NCBI RefSeq assembly: GCF_002934545.1
Contig: NZ_PTJA01000002.1
Span: 434,001-498,000, forward strand
Reading direction: 5' to 3'
From: Lacrimispora xylanisolvens
GTDB taxonomy: Bacteria > Bacillota > Clostridia > Lachnospirales > Lachnospiraceae
Length of the DNA stretch: 64,000 nt
Both the position numbers and the translations under genes were made by a program. Every line of letters begins with the position of its first letter. Position 1 is the first letter of the stretch. Below are positions 17,132-26,653 of the stretch, piece after piece. The notes under the pieces were generated by a model that was given only the letters and a program-made list of their open reading frames with translations, did no database searches and was not told where the DNA came from.

Positions 17132-17689
17132 CTAGGAGCGATCATTCCATTCTTTATTTAATATTGAAAAAATATAGTCGTCATAAAATATATGATTGAG
17201 CTCATGATGATTTCTTAAAATTCCATCTCTCTTAAAGCCCATCTTATCCAATAATTCAATGGATTCTATATTAAAGCTGCCAGTTTGAGCATATATCTTA
17301 TTTAACTCCATATTCTTGAACAAAATATCAAGCAGACTTGTAAGAGCTTCCCTCATATATCCGTATTTTCTGAACCTGGGTATCATATAATATCCTAACT
17401 CCATACTTCTGTTTCTTGGATTGTAATCGTTAAACGATACTTTGCCCACTAATTCCTCATCCTGTTTTCTCCATATGGAAAATATAAGGTTATTTTCTTT
17501 TTTAATAATTTGATTATAAAATTCAATCAACTCAATTCCTTCTCTTTTTATGATTGGCCGGCAAGTCATTTTATTTGTTTCGTCATATTTTGTATCATCT
17601 CTGATCAACAGCAAATCATCTGCTGTAATCTTTCTAATACATAATCTTTCAGTTATGATTGGAGATTTTATATAAACATTATCTATCAT
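17132..17689 (-). CDS. GNAT family N-acetyltransferase (RimJ/RimL-like)
   Basis: 185 aa. Acetyltransf_3-type GNAT: begins ITERLCIRKITADDLLLI, has the GKVSFNDYNPRNRSMELGYYMIPRFRKYGYMREALTSLL region corresponding to motif A (Q/RxxGxG/A acetyl-CoA loop as RKYGYM), and NIESIELLDKMGFKRDGILRNHHELN near the end. Such proteins acetylate N-terminal or other amines of proteins or small molecules; the acceptor here is unknown. Its AT-rich sequence resembles the following ArsR gene more than the upstream genes. Confidence 0.82.
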   Translation of the reverse strand: MIDNVYIKSPIITERLCIRKITADDLLLIRDDTKYDETNKMTCRPIIKREGIELIEFYNQIIKKENNLIFSIWRKQDEELVGKVSFNDYNPRNRSMELGYYMIPRFRKYGYMREALTSLLDILFKNMELNKIYAQTGSFNIESIELLDKMGFKRDGILRNHHELNHIFYDDYIFSILNKEWNDRS

Positions 17690-17815
17690 ATTTTTATTTT
17701 CCCTTTCGCTTTGGTTGTTTTCCTTATTTCTTTCAAAAAAATCTTTGTATAAAAAAGAAAAACTTTCTCATATTAACTTTATTGTATCATATTTGATGTT
17801 TATCTAATGTATTCA

Positions 17816-17843
17816 TTGACAACCCTCTAATTGATGTTATAAT
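17816..17843 (+). promoter_or_regulatory. Promoter of the ArsR-peptidase-Opp operon
   Basis: TTGACA (17816-17821), 16-bp spacer, TATAAT (17838-17843). Both boxes match the sigma-A consensus perfectly. It lies 60 bp upstream of the arsR-type start. Confidence 0.7.
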
Positions 17844-17903
17844 TAAAAAAATTGAACTGTATTTCGGCATCAAGTTGACAATTTAAAGTGATGAGGTCTT
17901 GGA

Positions 17904-19016
17904 ATGAGCATAGAGTGTACGGTTATAAAAGAAATTGATTACTATATGGAGAGTATAGAATTATTATTTCGAATTATCAATAAAAAATCTTATCAGAACT
18001 TAAAAACGGATCTGTTAAAGCGGACAGATGAAAAGAAAAAGGCTGTTATCTCTTATCAATTAGATAAATTATCGTTTATTCAGGAAGAAATTGAAAGAAA
18101 AACGGATGTGAATAATCCTGTTATTAAATTCTACTTTACCTCATTTATATCAGAAAATATATGTATTGCAAAAATATTATTTCAATGTGTGCGACATTCC
18201 ACTTTTTCCGGTAATAAAAACGAAGTGATACACTTTATTAACAACTATTTGAGTGCCATAAAAGATAATAACACGTTAGAACTATCGTTTGATGATGTAG
18301 ATCTAAGAACTTCTGCTTATGAAAACAATAAAACCGTAACATTTACGGACAGAATTAATAATCTGGAATGTGAACCGGCACAAAAGTGGCAATTATTGGA
18401 GTTAATAGAACATTCCAGCAAACATGCGGAAATTCTTTACGAAATTCTTGAAAAGACGGTTTCAGAATTAAAAGAACAAGAAATAATATTGCTGGAATTA
18501 AAAGAAACAGCAACTGAGTATTGGATGGAATATTTTAAACAACACAGTTTCTATAAGTTAATGAATAGCTTTTATAATATTAAAGAAGACAGTTATCCCA
18601 GCAAACCCACATTTATAAGAACACAGATTATGGCTTGCAACCGGGTTATTTTTTATGGTAATGATGAAAACGTGGGGGATTATCATATATTGGATGTGGG
18701 TATACTATTTGACTGTAATTATAAAGTATCGAAACGACAATTGAGTAATCAGGAGTTGAGCAATGGATTAAAGTTATTATCTGATCCCAGTAAATTTGAA
18801 ATTTTGTGTTTTATTCGGAATAAAAAAGCTTATGGGCAGGAAATTGCGGCAGAACTAAAGCTTACCACGGCTACCATTTCCCATCATATGAATACACTTA
18901 TGAAGCTGGGACTTATTAATATAGAGAAATCAGATAATAAAGTTTATTATCAAATGAATAAGGAAGCAGTCAATTATTTATTAGAAGTTACGAAAAATAA
19001 ATTGTTGGAGGATTAA
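17904..19016 (+). CDS. ArsR-type regulator with long N-terminal domain
   Basis: 370 aa. The last 85 residues are an ArsR winged helix (LKLLSDPSKFEILCFIRNKKAYGQEIAAELKLTTATISHHMNTLMKLGLINI). The first 280 residues are a helical region without a motif I recognise, as in clostridial DUF5937-like ArsR proteins. There is no metal-binding CxC in the recognition helix, so metal sensing is unlikely. A GAGGT ribosome site precedes ATG 17904. The stop at 19016 is 1 bp before the oligoendopeptidase start, so the two are translationally coupled. It probably regulates peptide uptake and breakdown; the ligand is unknown. Confidence 0.78.
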   Translation: MSIECTVIKEIDYYMESIELLFRIINKKSYQNLKTDLLKRTDEKKKAVISYQLDKLSFIQEEIERKTDVNNPVIKFYFTSFISENICIAKILFQCVRHSTFSGNKNEVIHFINNYLSAIKDNNTLELSFDDVDLRTSAYENNKTVTFTDRINNLECEPAQKWQLLELIEHSSKHAEILYEILEKTVSELKEQEIILLELKETATEYWMEYFKQHSFYKLMNSFYNIKEDSYPSKPTFIRTQIMACNRVIFYGNDENVGDYHILDVGILFDCNYKVSKRQLSNQELSNGLKLLSDPSKFEILCFIRNKKAYGQEIAAELKLTTATISHHMNTLMKLGLINIEKSDNKVYYQMNKEAVNYLLEVTKNKLLED

Positions 19017-19017
19017 A

Positions 19018-20691
19018 ATGAAGTTTAATGAAATGCCATATCAAAGAATTAATTTAGAAGAAAAAAAGCTTCGGTTTGAAGAACTTATGAAGGATTTCGC
19101 TGCTGCGGCTAATGGAGAAGCCCAGTTTGAGGTTCATAAAAGATACTATGAATTCAAAGATGAAATCGATACGATGGTTATAATTGCAAGTATCAGACAT
19201 GATATTGATACGACAGATGATTTCTATGAAAAAGAGCGGAATTACTATGATGAAATAGAGCCGGAACTGATCGATATGTACGTAAGATATGCACGGCTGA
19301 TGTATGAATCTCCTTATAGAAATTATCTGGAGGAAAAGATAGGAACCGTTGCATTTAAGAATATTGAGCTGAATATCAGGTCATTTGATAAAAAACTGAT
19401 CCCCCTTAAGCAGGAAGAGAACGCATTAACAACCGAATACGATAAATTAATCGCCAGTGCAGAAATTGACTGGGATGGGGAAATACTGAATCTTTCCTTA
19501 TTAAGAAAGTACTTAACCCATAAAGACAGGGAAGTGCGCCGGAAAGCTTATTCAAAATACAGTTCCTTTTTCGAAGCCAATGGAGACAAACTTGATTCTA
19601 TTTATGATAAGTTAGTAAAAAATCGTACAAGACAGGCAGAAGAATTAGGTCATGATAATTTCGTAGGGTTAGGTTATGACCGGGTACGGAGAAATTGTTA
19701 TGACAAAGCTATGGTAGAAAATTTCAGAAAACAGGTAAAGGAATATTTTGTGCCTTTTGCTGAAAAGCTTCATGAGAAAAGAAGAAGCAGATTAGGAATT
19801 GAAAAATTATCCTGTATCGATGAAAGCGTTTTCTTTGAAAATGGCAATCCGGAACCAGTCGGTACGCCGGAAGAGATTATGGCCAGTGCGCAAGACATGT
19901 ATGGAAAACTTTCCGATGAAACAAAGGAATTTTTTGATTTTATGTCTGAAAATGAATTGTTTGATGTGCTGGGCAGAAAGAAAAAACGGGCAGGAGGATA
20001 CATGACCTACCTTCCTGTTTATAACGCACCTTTCATTTTTGCTAATTTCAATGGAACCAGCGGGGACATCAACGTGATTACTCATGAATGCGGCCACGCG
20101 TTCCAGGGGTATCTGTCCGGGAAAGATCCAATCAAAGAACATGCGGATATCACCATGGAAACAGCAGAGATTCACTCCATGTCCATGGAATTTTTTACAG
20201 CTCCATTTATGGACCAGTTCTTTGGCAGCCGTACGGAAGATTATAGTTCCATGCACTTAGAAGATGCTGCCATATTTATTCCTTATGGATGTATGGTGGA
20301 TGAATTTCAGCACATTGTCTACGAAAATCCTCAGATGACTCCTGCGCAAAGGCACCAGGCGTGGATTCAGCTTGAAAAGGAATATCGGCCCCATCTGGAT
20401 TATACCGGATATCCTTACTTTGAAAAGGGAGGATTCTGGCAGAAACAGCCTCATATCTATGACGATCCGTTCTATTATATTGATTACTGCATTGCTCAGA
20501 TTTGTGCATTTCAGTACAAAATAAGAATGGATGAAAATTATCAGGAAGCCTGGGACAGCTATTTGAAGCTTTGTAAGTTGTCAGCCAGTGATTTCTTTAC
20601 TAATATGCTGAAAGAGGTTGGGTTAGACAGCCCCTTTGAAGATGGCTGTGTGAAGAGAATTGTTGAGAAACTGGATACATTATGTCTTTAA
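19018..20691 (+). CDS. M3 family oligoendopeptidase (PepF-like)
   Basis: 557 aa. The zinc metallopeptidase motif HECGH in NVITHECGHAFQGYLSG lies near residue 355, with the downstream Glu of METAEIHSMSMEFF as third zinc ligand, as in oligoendopeptidase F / M3B enzymes. Cytoplasmic, with no signal peptide. It cleaves short peptides (roughly 6-20 residues in the family). It lies directly upstream of a complete Opp/Dpp importer, so it likely digests the imported peptides. A GGAGG ribosome site overlaps the end of the regulator gene. Confidence 0.9.
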   Translation: MKFNEMPYQRINLEEKKLRFEELMKDFAAAANGEAQFEVHKRYYEFKDEIDTMVIIASIRHDIDTTDDFYEKERNYYDEIEPELIDMYVRYARLMYESPYRNYLEEKIGTVAFKNIELNIRSFDKKLIPLKQEENALTTEYDKLIASAEIDWDGEILNLSLLRKYLTHKDREVRRKAYSKYSSFFEANGDKLDSIYDKLVKNRTRQAEELGHDNFVGLGYDRVRRNCYDKAMVENFRKQVKEYFVPFAEKLHEKRRSRLGIEKLSCIDESVFFENGNPEPVGTPEEIMASAQDMYGKLSDETKEFFDFMSENELFDVLGRKKKRAGGYMTYLPVYNAPFIFANFNGTSGDINVITHECGHAFQGYLSGKDPIKEHADITMETAEIHSMSMEFFTAPFMDQFFGSRTEDYSSMHLEDAAIFIPYGCMVDEFQHIVYENPQMTPAQRHQAWIQLEKEYRPHLDYTGYPYFEKGGFWQKQPHIYDDPFYYIDYCIAQICAFQYKIRMDENYQEAWDSYLKLCKLSASDFFTNMLKEVGLDSPFEDGCVKRIVEKLDTLCL

Positions 20692-20761
20692 ATATCTGTA
20701 TAGTATGCGAATAGCAGTCAGCTGATCGTTTAATCTATAAAAATTTTTAAGGAGGGTCGGT

Positions 20762-20797
20762 ATGAAAAAGATTAATAGAGATGATCCAATCCCATAG
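20762..20797 (+). CDS. 11-codon upstream ORF with a strong ribosome site
   Basis: ATG at 20762 has AAGGAGG at 20749-20755 with 6-nt spacing, a better ribosome site than that of the binding-protein gene downstream. It encodes MKKINRDDPIP and ends in TAG at 20795, followed directly by ATG (20798), which opens a 69-codon frame overlapping the binding-protein start out of frame. It could be a leader peptide that tunes operon expression, or a gene remnant broken by an amber stop. No function is assigned. Confidence 0.35.
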   Translation: MKKINRDDPIP

Positions 20798-20873
20798 ATG
20801 CCAGTAGGCAATATGGGACTACATAAACGTATCATCAAATATTATAAAAGTGAAACGAAAGGGATGAATATTA

Positions 20874-22616
20874 ATGAAATCAAAAAAAATTTTAAGTATG
20901 TTAATTGTATCAGGTCTGGTTGTCTCCAGTCTGGCTGGCTGCGGCGGCTCATCTGGCAAATCCACGGGCGGGAATACTGCAGAAACTCAAAAAACAGCAC
21001 AAAGTGATAAAAAAGGACCCAATGGAGAGACACTAGCATCCGAACAGGTTGCACATGGGCAGCAGTTTAATGTGATTACTTTTGACACGGCACAGGTAGG
21101 AGATTCTGAGTCAGGTTCATTTTTCTTAGCAACCTGTGAAGGTTTATTCCGAGAGAATAAAGGTGTGATTGAAAATGCAGGCTGTGAAAAATATGAGGTT
21201 TCAGATGATGGTCTTACCTATACATTTCATTTAAGAAAAAACAAATGGTCAGATGGGGTAGAAGTAGTTGCCAGCCAGTATAAAGATGCGGTAGAAAGAG
21301 TACTGAATGCTGATTTGGCATGTGCCTATTCCTTCTTCGCATTCCCAATTAAAAATGCAGAAAAATACTACAACAAAGAATGTGGCTTTGACCAGGTCGG
21401 TGTAGAAGTAGTAGATGATTACACTTTAAAATTCACACTGGAAGCACCAGAACCTTATTTTGTTGATAAGTTATCTTATACCGTGTTTTATCCGGTCCGC
21501 GTAGATAATATTGAAAAGTATGGTGATACATATGGTACCGATGCAATGCAGACTTTATCCTGCGGACCTTATATGGTACAGGAATATACAGCCAATCAGA
21601 GTACTGTTCTGGTAAAAAATCCTGAATATTGGGACGCGGAAAATGTTTACTTAGATCAGATTGATCTGCAGCAGGTTGATGAAACTGCGACCCAGTTCCA
21701 GTTATTTGAGGCAGGCCAGTTAGATTATGTAGCAGCTTCCGGTGACTATCTGAAAAAATGGGATCAGGCAGCAAGTGAAGGCAAATGCCAGCTGTATACA
21801 GACGGAGATGTTGCTTCCCAATATTTTGCATTTAATACCCAGGAGTCATGTCCAAGCGGTTTAATGCAGAATGCAAAAATTAGAAAAGCAGTCGCTTATA
21901 CATTTGACAGCCAGACATTTATTGATTCTGTTTACAACAGCAGATATACAGCTGCTTATGGACTTGTAACACCGAATATTAAAGTCGGAGACAAAGAATA
22001 CCGTTCGGAAGTAGCCGAACCCATTAAAGAAGAATATAGCGAATATGCCAATAATCCGGAGAAGTTAAAAGCATTATTCCATGAAGGATTAAAGGAACTT
22101 GGAAAAGACACCGATGATTTAAGCACCATCACTCTTCAATTCTTGGGTTATGGCGAAACAACCATTGAAAAAGACATTGAACAATATGTAGTTCAGCGAA
22201 TTCAGGATAATTTAGGTGTGAAAGTAAATTTAAATATTGTGGGTGACTTTGGTCTTGCACATGCTGCGCAGGTTGCTGGTGAGTTTGACTTATGTATGCA
22301 GGTATGGGGAGCAGATTACAATGATCCGATGACATTTATTGATATCTTCAGAACTGGCGGAAGCAGTAACTACGGTAAATACTCAAGTGAGAAATATGAT
22401 CAGGTTCTGGATCAGTTATCAAAAGAGCAGGACAATGATAAACGTATCAAACTGTATGGGGATGCAGAAAGCATTCTGATCAAGGATGATGCAGCAATTA
22501 AACCTCTTCTCTATCGCGACAAACACAGTTATATCAGCAATCGCCTTCATGGCTTCCAATACCCTGTTTTCGGTGGAAAGCATGAATTCAAATATGCTTA
22601 TATTGTGGAAGAATAA
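20874..22616 (+). CDS. Peptide ABC transporter substrate-binding lipoprotein
   Basis: 580 aa, SBP_bac_5 (OppA/DppA) family. Lipoprotein signal MKSKKILSMLIVSGLVVSSLAGC with lipobox LAGC; mature protein starts with a Gly/Ser linker. The body has family features such as FLATCEGLFRENKGVIENAG, LTYTFHLRKNKWSDGVEV and CGPYMVQEYT. It captures oligo- or dipeptides outside the membrane and hands them to the permeases encoded downstream. A GAAAGGG ribosome site with about 10-nt spacing precedes the ATG. A stem-loop separates it from the permease gene. Confidence 0.9.
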   Translation: MKSKKILSMLIVSGLVVSSLAGCGGSSGKSTGGNTAETQKTAQSDKKGPNGETLASEQVAHGQQFNVITFDTAQVGDSESGSFFLATCEGLFRENKGVIENAGCEKYEVSDDGLTYTFHLRKNKWSDGVEVVASQYKDAVERVLNADLACAYSFFAFPIKNAEKYYNKECGFDQVGVEVVDDYTLKFTLEAPEPYFVDKLSYTVFYPVRVDNIEKYGDTYGTDAMQTLSCGPYMVQEYTANQSTVLVKNPEYWDAENVYLDQIDLQQVDETATQFQLFEAGQLDYVAASGDYLKKWDQAASEGKCQLYTDGDVASQYFAFNTQESCPSGLMQNAKIRKAVAYTFDSQTFIDSVYNSRYTAAYGLVTPNIKVGDKEYRSEVAEPIKEEYSEYANNPEKLKALFHEGLKELGKDTDDLSTITLQFLGYGETTIEKDIEQYVVQRIQDNLGVKVNLNIVGDFGLAHAAQVAGEFDLCMQVWGADYNDPMTFIDIFRTGGSSNYGKYSSEKYDQVLDQLSKEQDNDKRIKLYGDAESILIKDDAAIKPLLYRDKHSYISNRLHGFQYPVFGGKHEFKYAYIVEE

Positions 22617-22631
22617 ATAGATTTAAAGGTC

Positions 22632-22674
22632 ATACCACATGGCGCATCACTGTACGGAGTGTGCTGTGTGGTAT
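22632..22674 (+). ncRNA. Intercistronic stem-loop after peptide SBP gene
   Basis: ATACCACA (22632-22639) pairs with TGTGGTAT (22667-22674); inner segments GCA/CACT pair with AGTG/TGC. There is no long T run, so it is more likely an mRNA-stabilising or processing hairpin than a full terminator. Confidence 0.6.
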
Positions 22675-22698
22675 ACTTTATAGATTAGGAGAATGAAA

Positions 22699-23658
22699 AT
22701 GGTAAAATACATCATCCGAAGAGTATTGGAAATGCTGATTACCCTGTATTTGATAGTGACAGCTACTTTCTTCTTACTGTCCGCAATCCCTGGAAATGCG
22801 CTGACTTCCAAAATCGCCAAATTACCCCAAACGGTGCAGACTAAGATTATAGAAAAATATGGATATGATAAACCAGTTGCAGAGCGTTATGTAATTACCA
22901 TGAAAGGGCTGCTGATCAATGGCGATTTCGGAGAATCCATTATCAGACCAGGCGAAACATTTGCCAAAAATTTAAAGCTTAAACTTCCGGTAACAATCAG
23001 GCTCAGTGTTCAGCAAATTTTATTAGGTGTGACGTTAGGCATTTTATTGGGAATTATCGCAGCTATGAAGAGGGGAACTTTCTGGGACAAGCTGATTTTA
23101 GTGGGGGCTATGATCTTAGTATCCATGCCTTCGCTGGTTATCTCACTTTTGCTTCAAAAATATTGTGCAAATGGTTCGTTCCTGAAATTGCCTATTATTG
23201 GCTGGCCAAAAGGAAAAGAATTATGGTTCGGAGGTTGGAAATACACAATCCTTCCAACCATTGCCGGTTCCTGCAGTTTTATTGCCTATTATTCAAGACT
23301 TACCAAAACAAGTATGCTGGAAAGTATCAATCAGGAATATACCCTTACAGCCAGATCAAAAGGACTTTCTGAACTGCAGATTGTAAAGAATCATGTAATA
23401 CGTAATTCATTTATCCCAATTATCACTGTACTTCCTACTACAGTAGCAGGTATTTTAACTGGTTCTTTGTTTATTGAACGCGTTTTCTCCATTCCGGGTA
23501 TGGGACGATATTATATAGAAGCTGTTCAGGGAAGAGATATTCCCATTGTCCTGGCAGGGACAACATTTTATGCCATTATTACGGTTATAACAATGCTGGT
23601 AACAGATATTTTATATGTTATTGTGGATCCCCGTATTAAAATCGGAGTCTCGAAATAA
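22699..23658 (+). CDS. Peptide ABC transporter permease, OppB/DppB type
   Basis: 319 aa with about six membrane segments. N-terminal YIIRRVLEMLITLYLIVTATFFLLSAIPG is the usual DppB start. The EAA loop is seen as TARSKGLSELQIVKNHVIRNSFIPIITVL. I start at ATG 22699 because the AGGAG at 22687-22691 is 7 nt from it but only 1 nt from the alternative ATG 22693. It forms the transmembrane channel with the next permease. Confidence 0.9.
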   Translation: MVKYIIRRVLEMLITLYLIVTATFFLLSAIPGNALTSKIAKLPQTVQTKIIEKYGYDKPVAERYVITMKGLLINGDFGESIIRPGETFAKNLKLKLPVTIRLSVQQILLGVTLGILLGIIAAMKRGTFWDKLILVGAMILVSMPSLVISLLLQKYCANGSFLKLPIIGWPKGKELWFGGWKYTILPTIAGSCSFIAYYSRLTKTSMLESINQEYTLTARSKGLSELQIVKNHVIRNSFIPIITVLPTTVAGILTGSLFIERVFSIPGMGRYYIEAVQGRDIPIVLAGTTFYAIITVITMLVTDILYVIVDPRIKIGVSK

Positions 23659-23675
23659 CGGAAAGGAGAAAGAAA

Positions 23676-24593
23676 ATGAATTCAATGGTAGATAAAAGAT
23701 TTGAACTCGCCGACCAGTCTAAGTTTGATGCTGATGAGGTCGTAAGACCGAATATCAGTTACTGGCAGGATGCGTGGCGAAGATTAAAGAAGAATAAATT
23801 AGCCATGTTATCCATGGGCGTACTCCTCATTCTTTTTGTTATGTCTGTAATCGGACCTTCCATAAGCGGTCAGAATTATACAACATTAATGCCGGAAATT
23901 AAAAATTTACCCCCTGACAGTACCTATTGGCTGGGAACTGATTATTTAGGAAGAGACCTTTTTTCCCGTTTGTGGAAAGGTCTGAGATTTTCCATTATTG
24001 TTGCTGTGGTTGCAGCAAGTTTAAAGGTGCTGATCGGTTGTATTTATGGAGCTGTTATGGCATACCTGGGCGGTTTTGTAGATGATATTATGATGCGTAT
24101 TGTTGAGGTATTAAACAGTATCCCTTATCTTATCGTTACTTTAATTATTTTAGTTGTACTGGGAAATGGTTATTTACCTTTATTATTTGCATTATGTATC
24201 ACAAACTGGACAAGTACAGCCCGTATGGTAAGAGGTCAGATTTTAAAGCTTCGGGAAAGCGAATACATCATGGCATCAGCAGCTTTGGGAGCATCCTCCG
24301 GAAGAGTAATTATCAAACATTTAATTCCAAATACACTGAGTTTGTTAATTCTGGATCTGGCGACATCCATTCCTTATATTATTTTTGATGAGACTGTCCT
24401 TTCGTTCCTGGGAATCGGCCTTCAGCCCCCTGCATTTAGTTTAGGAACACTGCTTTCAGCAGGTCAGGAAGCCATGGCTTTTTATCCCACCCATTTATTA
24501 TATCCTAGTATACTTTTATGCTTACTTGTATTGTCATTTAATATTTTAGGCGACGGTTTAAGGGATGCGCTTGATCCACAGCTTAGAGACTAG
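23676..24593 (+). CDS. Peptide ABC transporter permease, OppC/DppC type
   Basis: 305 aa. OppC N-terminal segment (WQDAWRRLKKNKLAMLSMGVLLILFVMSVIGPSI), the typical PPDSTYWLGTDYLGRDLFSRLWKGLRFS motif, and the EAA loop MASAALGASSGRVIIKHLIPNTLSLLI. It pairs with the OppB-type subunit. An AAGGAG ribosome site lies 8 nt before the ATG, and it is 17 bp from the upstream stop. Confidence 0.9.
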   Translation: MNSMVDKRFELADQSKFDADEVVRPNISYWQDAWRRLKKNKLAMLSMGVLLILFVMSVIGPSISGQNYTTLMPEIKNLPPDSTYWLGTDYLGRDLFSRLWKGLRFSIIVAVVAASLKVLIGCIYGAVMAYLGGFVDDIMMRIVEVLNSIPYLIVTLIILVVLGNGYLPLLFALCITNWTSTARMVRGQILKLRESEYIMASAALGASSGRVIIKHLIPNTLSLLILDLATSIPYIIFDETVLSFLGIGLQPPAFSLGTLLSAGQEAMAFYPTHLLYPSILLCLLVLSFNILGDGLRDALDPQLRD

Positions 24594-24605
24594 GAGGAAA
24601 ACAGG

Positions 24606-25676
24606 ATGAGTCAGGAACCTTTATTAAAAGTGGAAGATTTAAAAGTTTCTTTTCATACCTATGCAGGAGAAGTACAGGCTGTAAGAGGCGTGTCCTTTGA
24701 TGTAAAAGCAGGAGAAGTGTTAGCCATCATCGGAGAGTCAGGCTGTGGCAAAAGTGTTACATCCAGAGCGATTATGTCTCTTGTCAGAGGTCCCCAGGGG
24801 GAAATCAAAAAGGGAAGTAAAATTCTCTATGAAGGAAAGAACATATTAGAAATGAATAAAAAGGAGCAAAGAGCCTTTCGTGGCGGTGAATGCTCCATGA
24901 TTTTTCAGGATGCCTTAGTTTCGTTAAATCCAACCATGAAAATCGGAAAACAGATTATCGAAAATATCGTACAGCATAAAAAGATAAGCAAAAAAGAAGC
25001 CAGACAGGAAGCCATTCAGTTATTAGAAGCAGTTGGGATTCCCAATCCTGAAAAGAGAATTGACCAGTATCCATTCGAATTTTCCGGCGGTATGAGGCAA
25101 AGGGCCATGATTGCCATTGCAATTGCCTGCAATCCTAGGATTTTAATTGCAGATGAGCCTACCACAGCTCTTGATGTGACGATACAGGCACAGATTATGG
25201 AGCTGATTAAAAGTCTGAAAGAGAAACGAAATACGGCTGTTATTTTAATTACCCATGATTTTGGAGTTGTGGCAGGTTCTGCCAATCAAGTTGCCGTTAT
25301 GTATGCGGGGCAGGTGATTGAAAGCGGGTCAAGAGATGAGATCTTCTACAATCCACAGCATCCATACACCTTAGCGCTTCTTGGCAGTGTGCCAAAATTA
25401 GAGTGGGCAAATAAACAGCTGTTACAGACAATTAAAGGAACGCCTCCAGATCTTATTTCTCCTCCAAAGGGCTGTGCATTTGCAAAACGCTGCAATTACT
25501 GTATGAATGTCTGCCTGGAAGAGATGCCTGGGACAACTGATTTTGAAGCTGGCCATCATACACGTTGCTGGCTGCATGATCAGGAAGTACCAGAGTCTGT
25601 TAAGAAAATGTTCTACGATGACAGAAAGATCATAACTGATAACGAAAATGATGTTACAGCAGTTGAGGGTGAATAA
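24606..25676 (+). CDS. Peptide ABC transporter ATPase, OppD/DppD type
   Basis: 356 aa. Walker A GESGCGKS, signature FSGGMRQRAMIA, Walker B ILIADEPTTALD, H-loop LITHDFG, and the OppD C-terminal oligopeptide domain with CAFAKRCNYCMNVC (four cysteines, likely a Fe-S or metal site as noted for some Opp/Dpp ATPases). It powers transport together with the next ATPase. The stop is 1 bp from the next start. Confidence 0.92.
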   Translation: MSQEPLLKVEDLKVSFHTYAGEVQAVRGVSFDVKAGEVLAIIGESGCGKSVTSRAIMSLVRGPQGEIKKGSKILYEGKNILEMNKKEQRAFRGGECSMIFQDALVSLNPTMKIGKQIIENIVQHKKISKKEARQEAIQLLEAVGIPNPEKRIDQYPFEFSGGMRQRAMIAIAIACNPRILIADEPTTALDVTIQAQIMELIKSLKEKRNTAVILITHDFGVVAGSANQVAVMYAGQVIESGSRDEIFYNPQHPYTLALLGSVPKLEWANKQLLQTIKGTPPDLISPPKGCAFAKRCNYCMNVCLEEMPGTTDFEAGHHTRCWLHDQEVPESVKKMFYDDRKIITDNENDVTAVEGE

Positions 25677-25677
25677 A

Positions 25678-26643
25678 ATGAGTAGTCATGATATTTTAGA
25701 AGTAAAACATTTAAAGAAATATTTTAATGTGGGAAAGCATGATCTTTTAAAGGCGGTAGATGATGTTTCTTTCACCATAAAAGAAGGCGAAACCTTAGGC
25801 CTTGTAGGCGAATCCGGTTGTGGAAAGACAACCTGCGGCCGTACGGTTGTTGGAATGTACCGCGCAACAGATGGAGAAGTATACTATAAGGGACAAAATG
25901 TACATAAATTAAAAGGCAAAGATAAAAAGGCATTTAACAAAGATGTCCAGATCATTTTTCAGGACCCCTATGCGTCTTTAGATCCCAGAATGACCGTTGC
26001 GGAAATCATTGGGGAAGGGATTGAAATCCATGAACTGGCGAAAACAAAGCAGGAAAAAGAGGAAAAGATCGCTCATCTGTTAGAATTAGTGGGTTTGAAT
26101 AAAGAGCATGCCAACCGCTTTATCCATGAATTTTCAGGCGGTCAGAGGCAGAGGATCGGGATTGCAAGAGCGCTTGCGGTTGAACCTAAATTTATTATGT
26201 GTGACGAGCCTATTTCAGCACTAGATGTATCCATTCAGGCACAGATTGCCAATATGCTGATTCAATTTCAGAAAGAAATGAAGCTTACCTACCTGTTTAT
26301 TGCCCATGATCTGGCAATGGTAAAGCATATTTCAGATCGTATTGCCGTGATGTATCTGGGCTCGATTGTGGAACTGGCAGATTCGGAAGTACTTTACCGT
26401 CATCCGTTCCACCCTTATACGGAAGCATTAATGTCGGCGATTCCCATTGCTGATCCTAAAATTGAAGATTCCAGACAGAGAATTATGTTAGAAGGTGATG
26501 TGCCAAGTCCCATTAACACACCGCCAGGCTGTAAATTCCAGGGCAGATGCCGGAAAGCAATGGATCAGTGTAAATGTGATGCGCCTGAATTAAAAGAAGT
26601 AGAACCGGGACATTTTGTTGCCTGTCACTTATATAATAAATAG
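25678..26643 (+). CDS. Peptide ABC transporter ATPase, OppF/DppF type
   Basis: 321 aa from ATG 25678 (ribosome site GAGGGT; an in-frame ATG 30 bp earlier lies within the OppD-type gene). Walker A GESGCGKT, signature [15 protein letters not shown], Walker [14 protein letters not shown]-loop FIAHDLAM, and a C-terminal [17 protein letters not shown] cysteine cluster. It completes a five-component peptide importer. Confidence 0.92.
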   Translation: MSSHDILEVKHLKKYFNVGKHDLLKAVDDVSFTIKEGETLGLVGESGCGKTTCGRTVVGMYRATDGEVYYKGQNVHKLKGKDKKAFNKDVQIIFQDPYASLDPRMTVAEIIGEGIEIHELAKTKQEKEEKIAHLLELVGLNKEHANRFIHEFSGGQRQRIGIARALAVEPKFIMCDEPISALDVSIQAQIANMLIQFQKEMKLTYLFIAHDLAMVKHISDRIAVMYLGSIVELADSEVLYRHPFHPYTEALMSAIPIADPKIEDSRQRIMLEGDVPSPINTPPGCKFQGRCRKAMDQCKCDAPELKEVEPGHFVACHLYNK

Positions 26644-26653
26644 GTTGAATATA

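Noticed and set aside
20798-21007. 69-codon frame overlapping the start of the peptide-binding protein
   Set aside because: It overlaps the lipoprotein signal region out of frame and has no family features. It is kept only as part of the leader-ORF observation.
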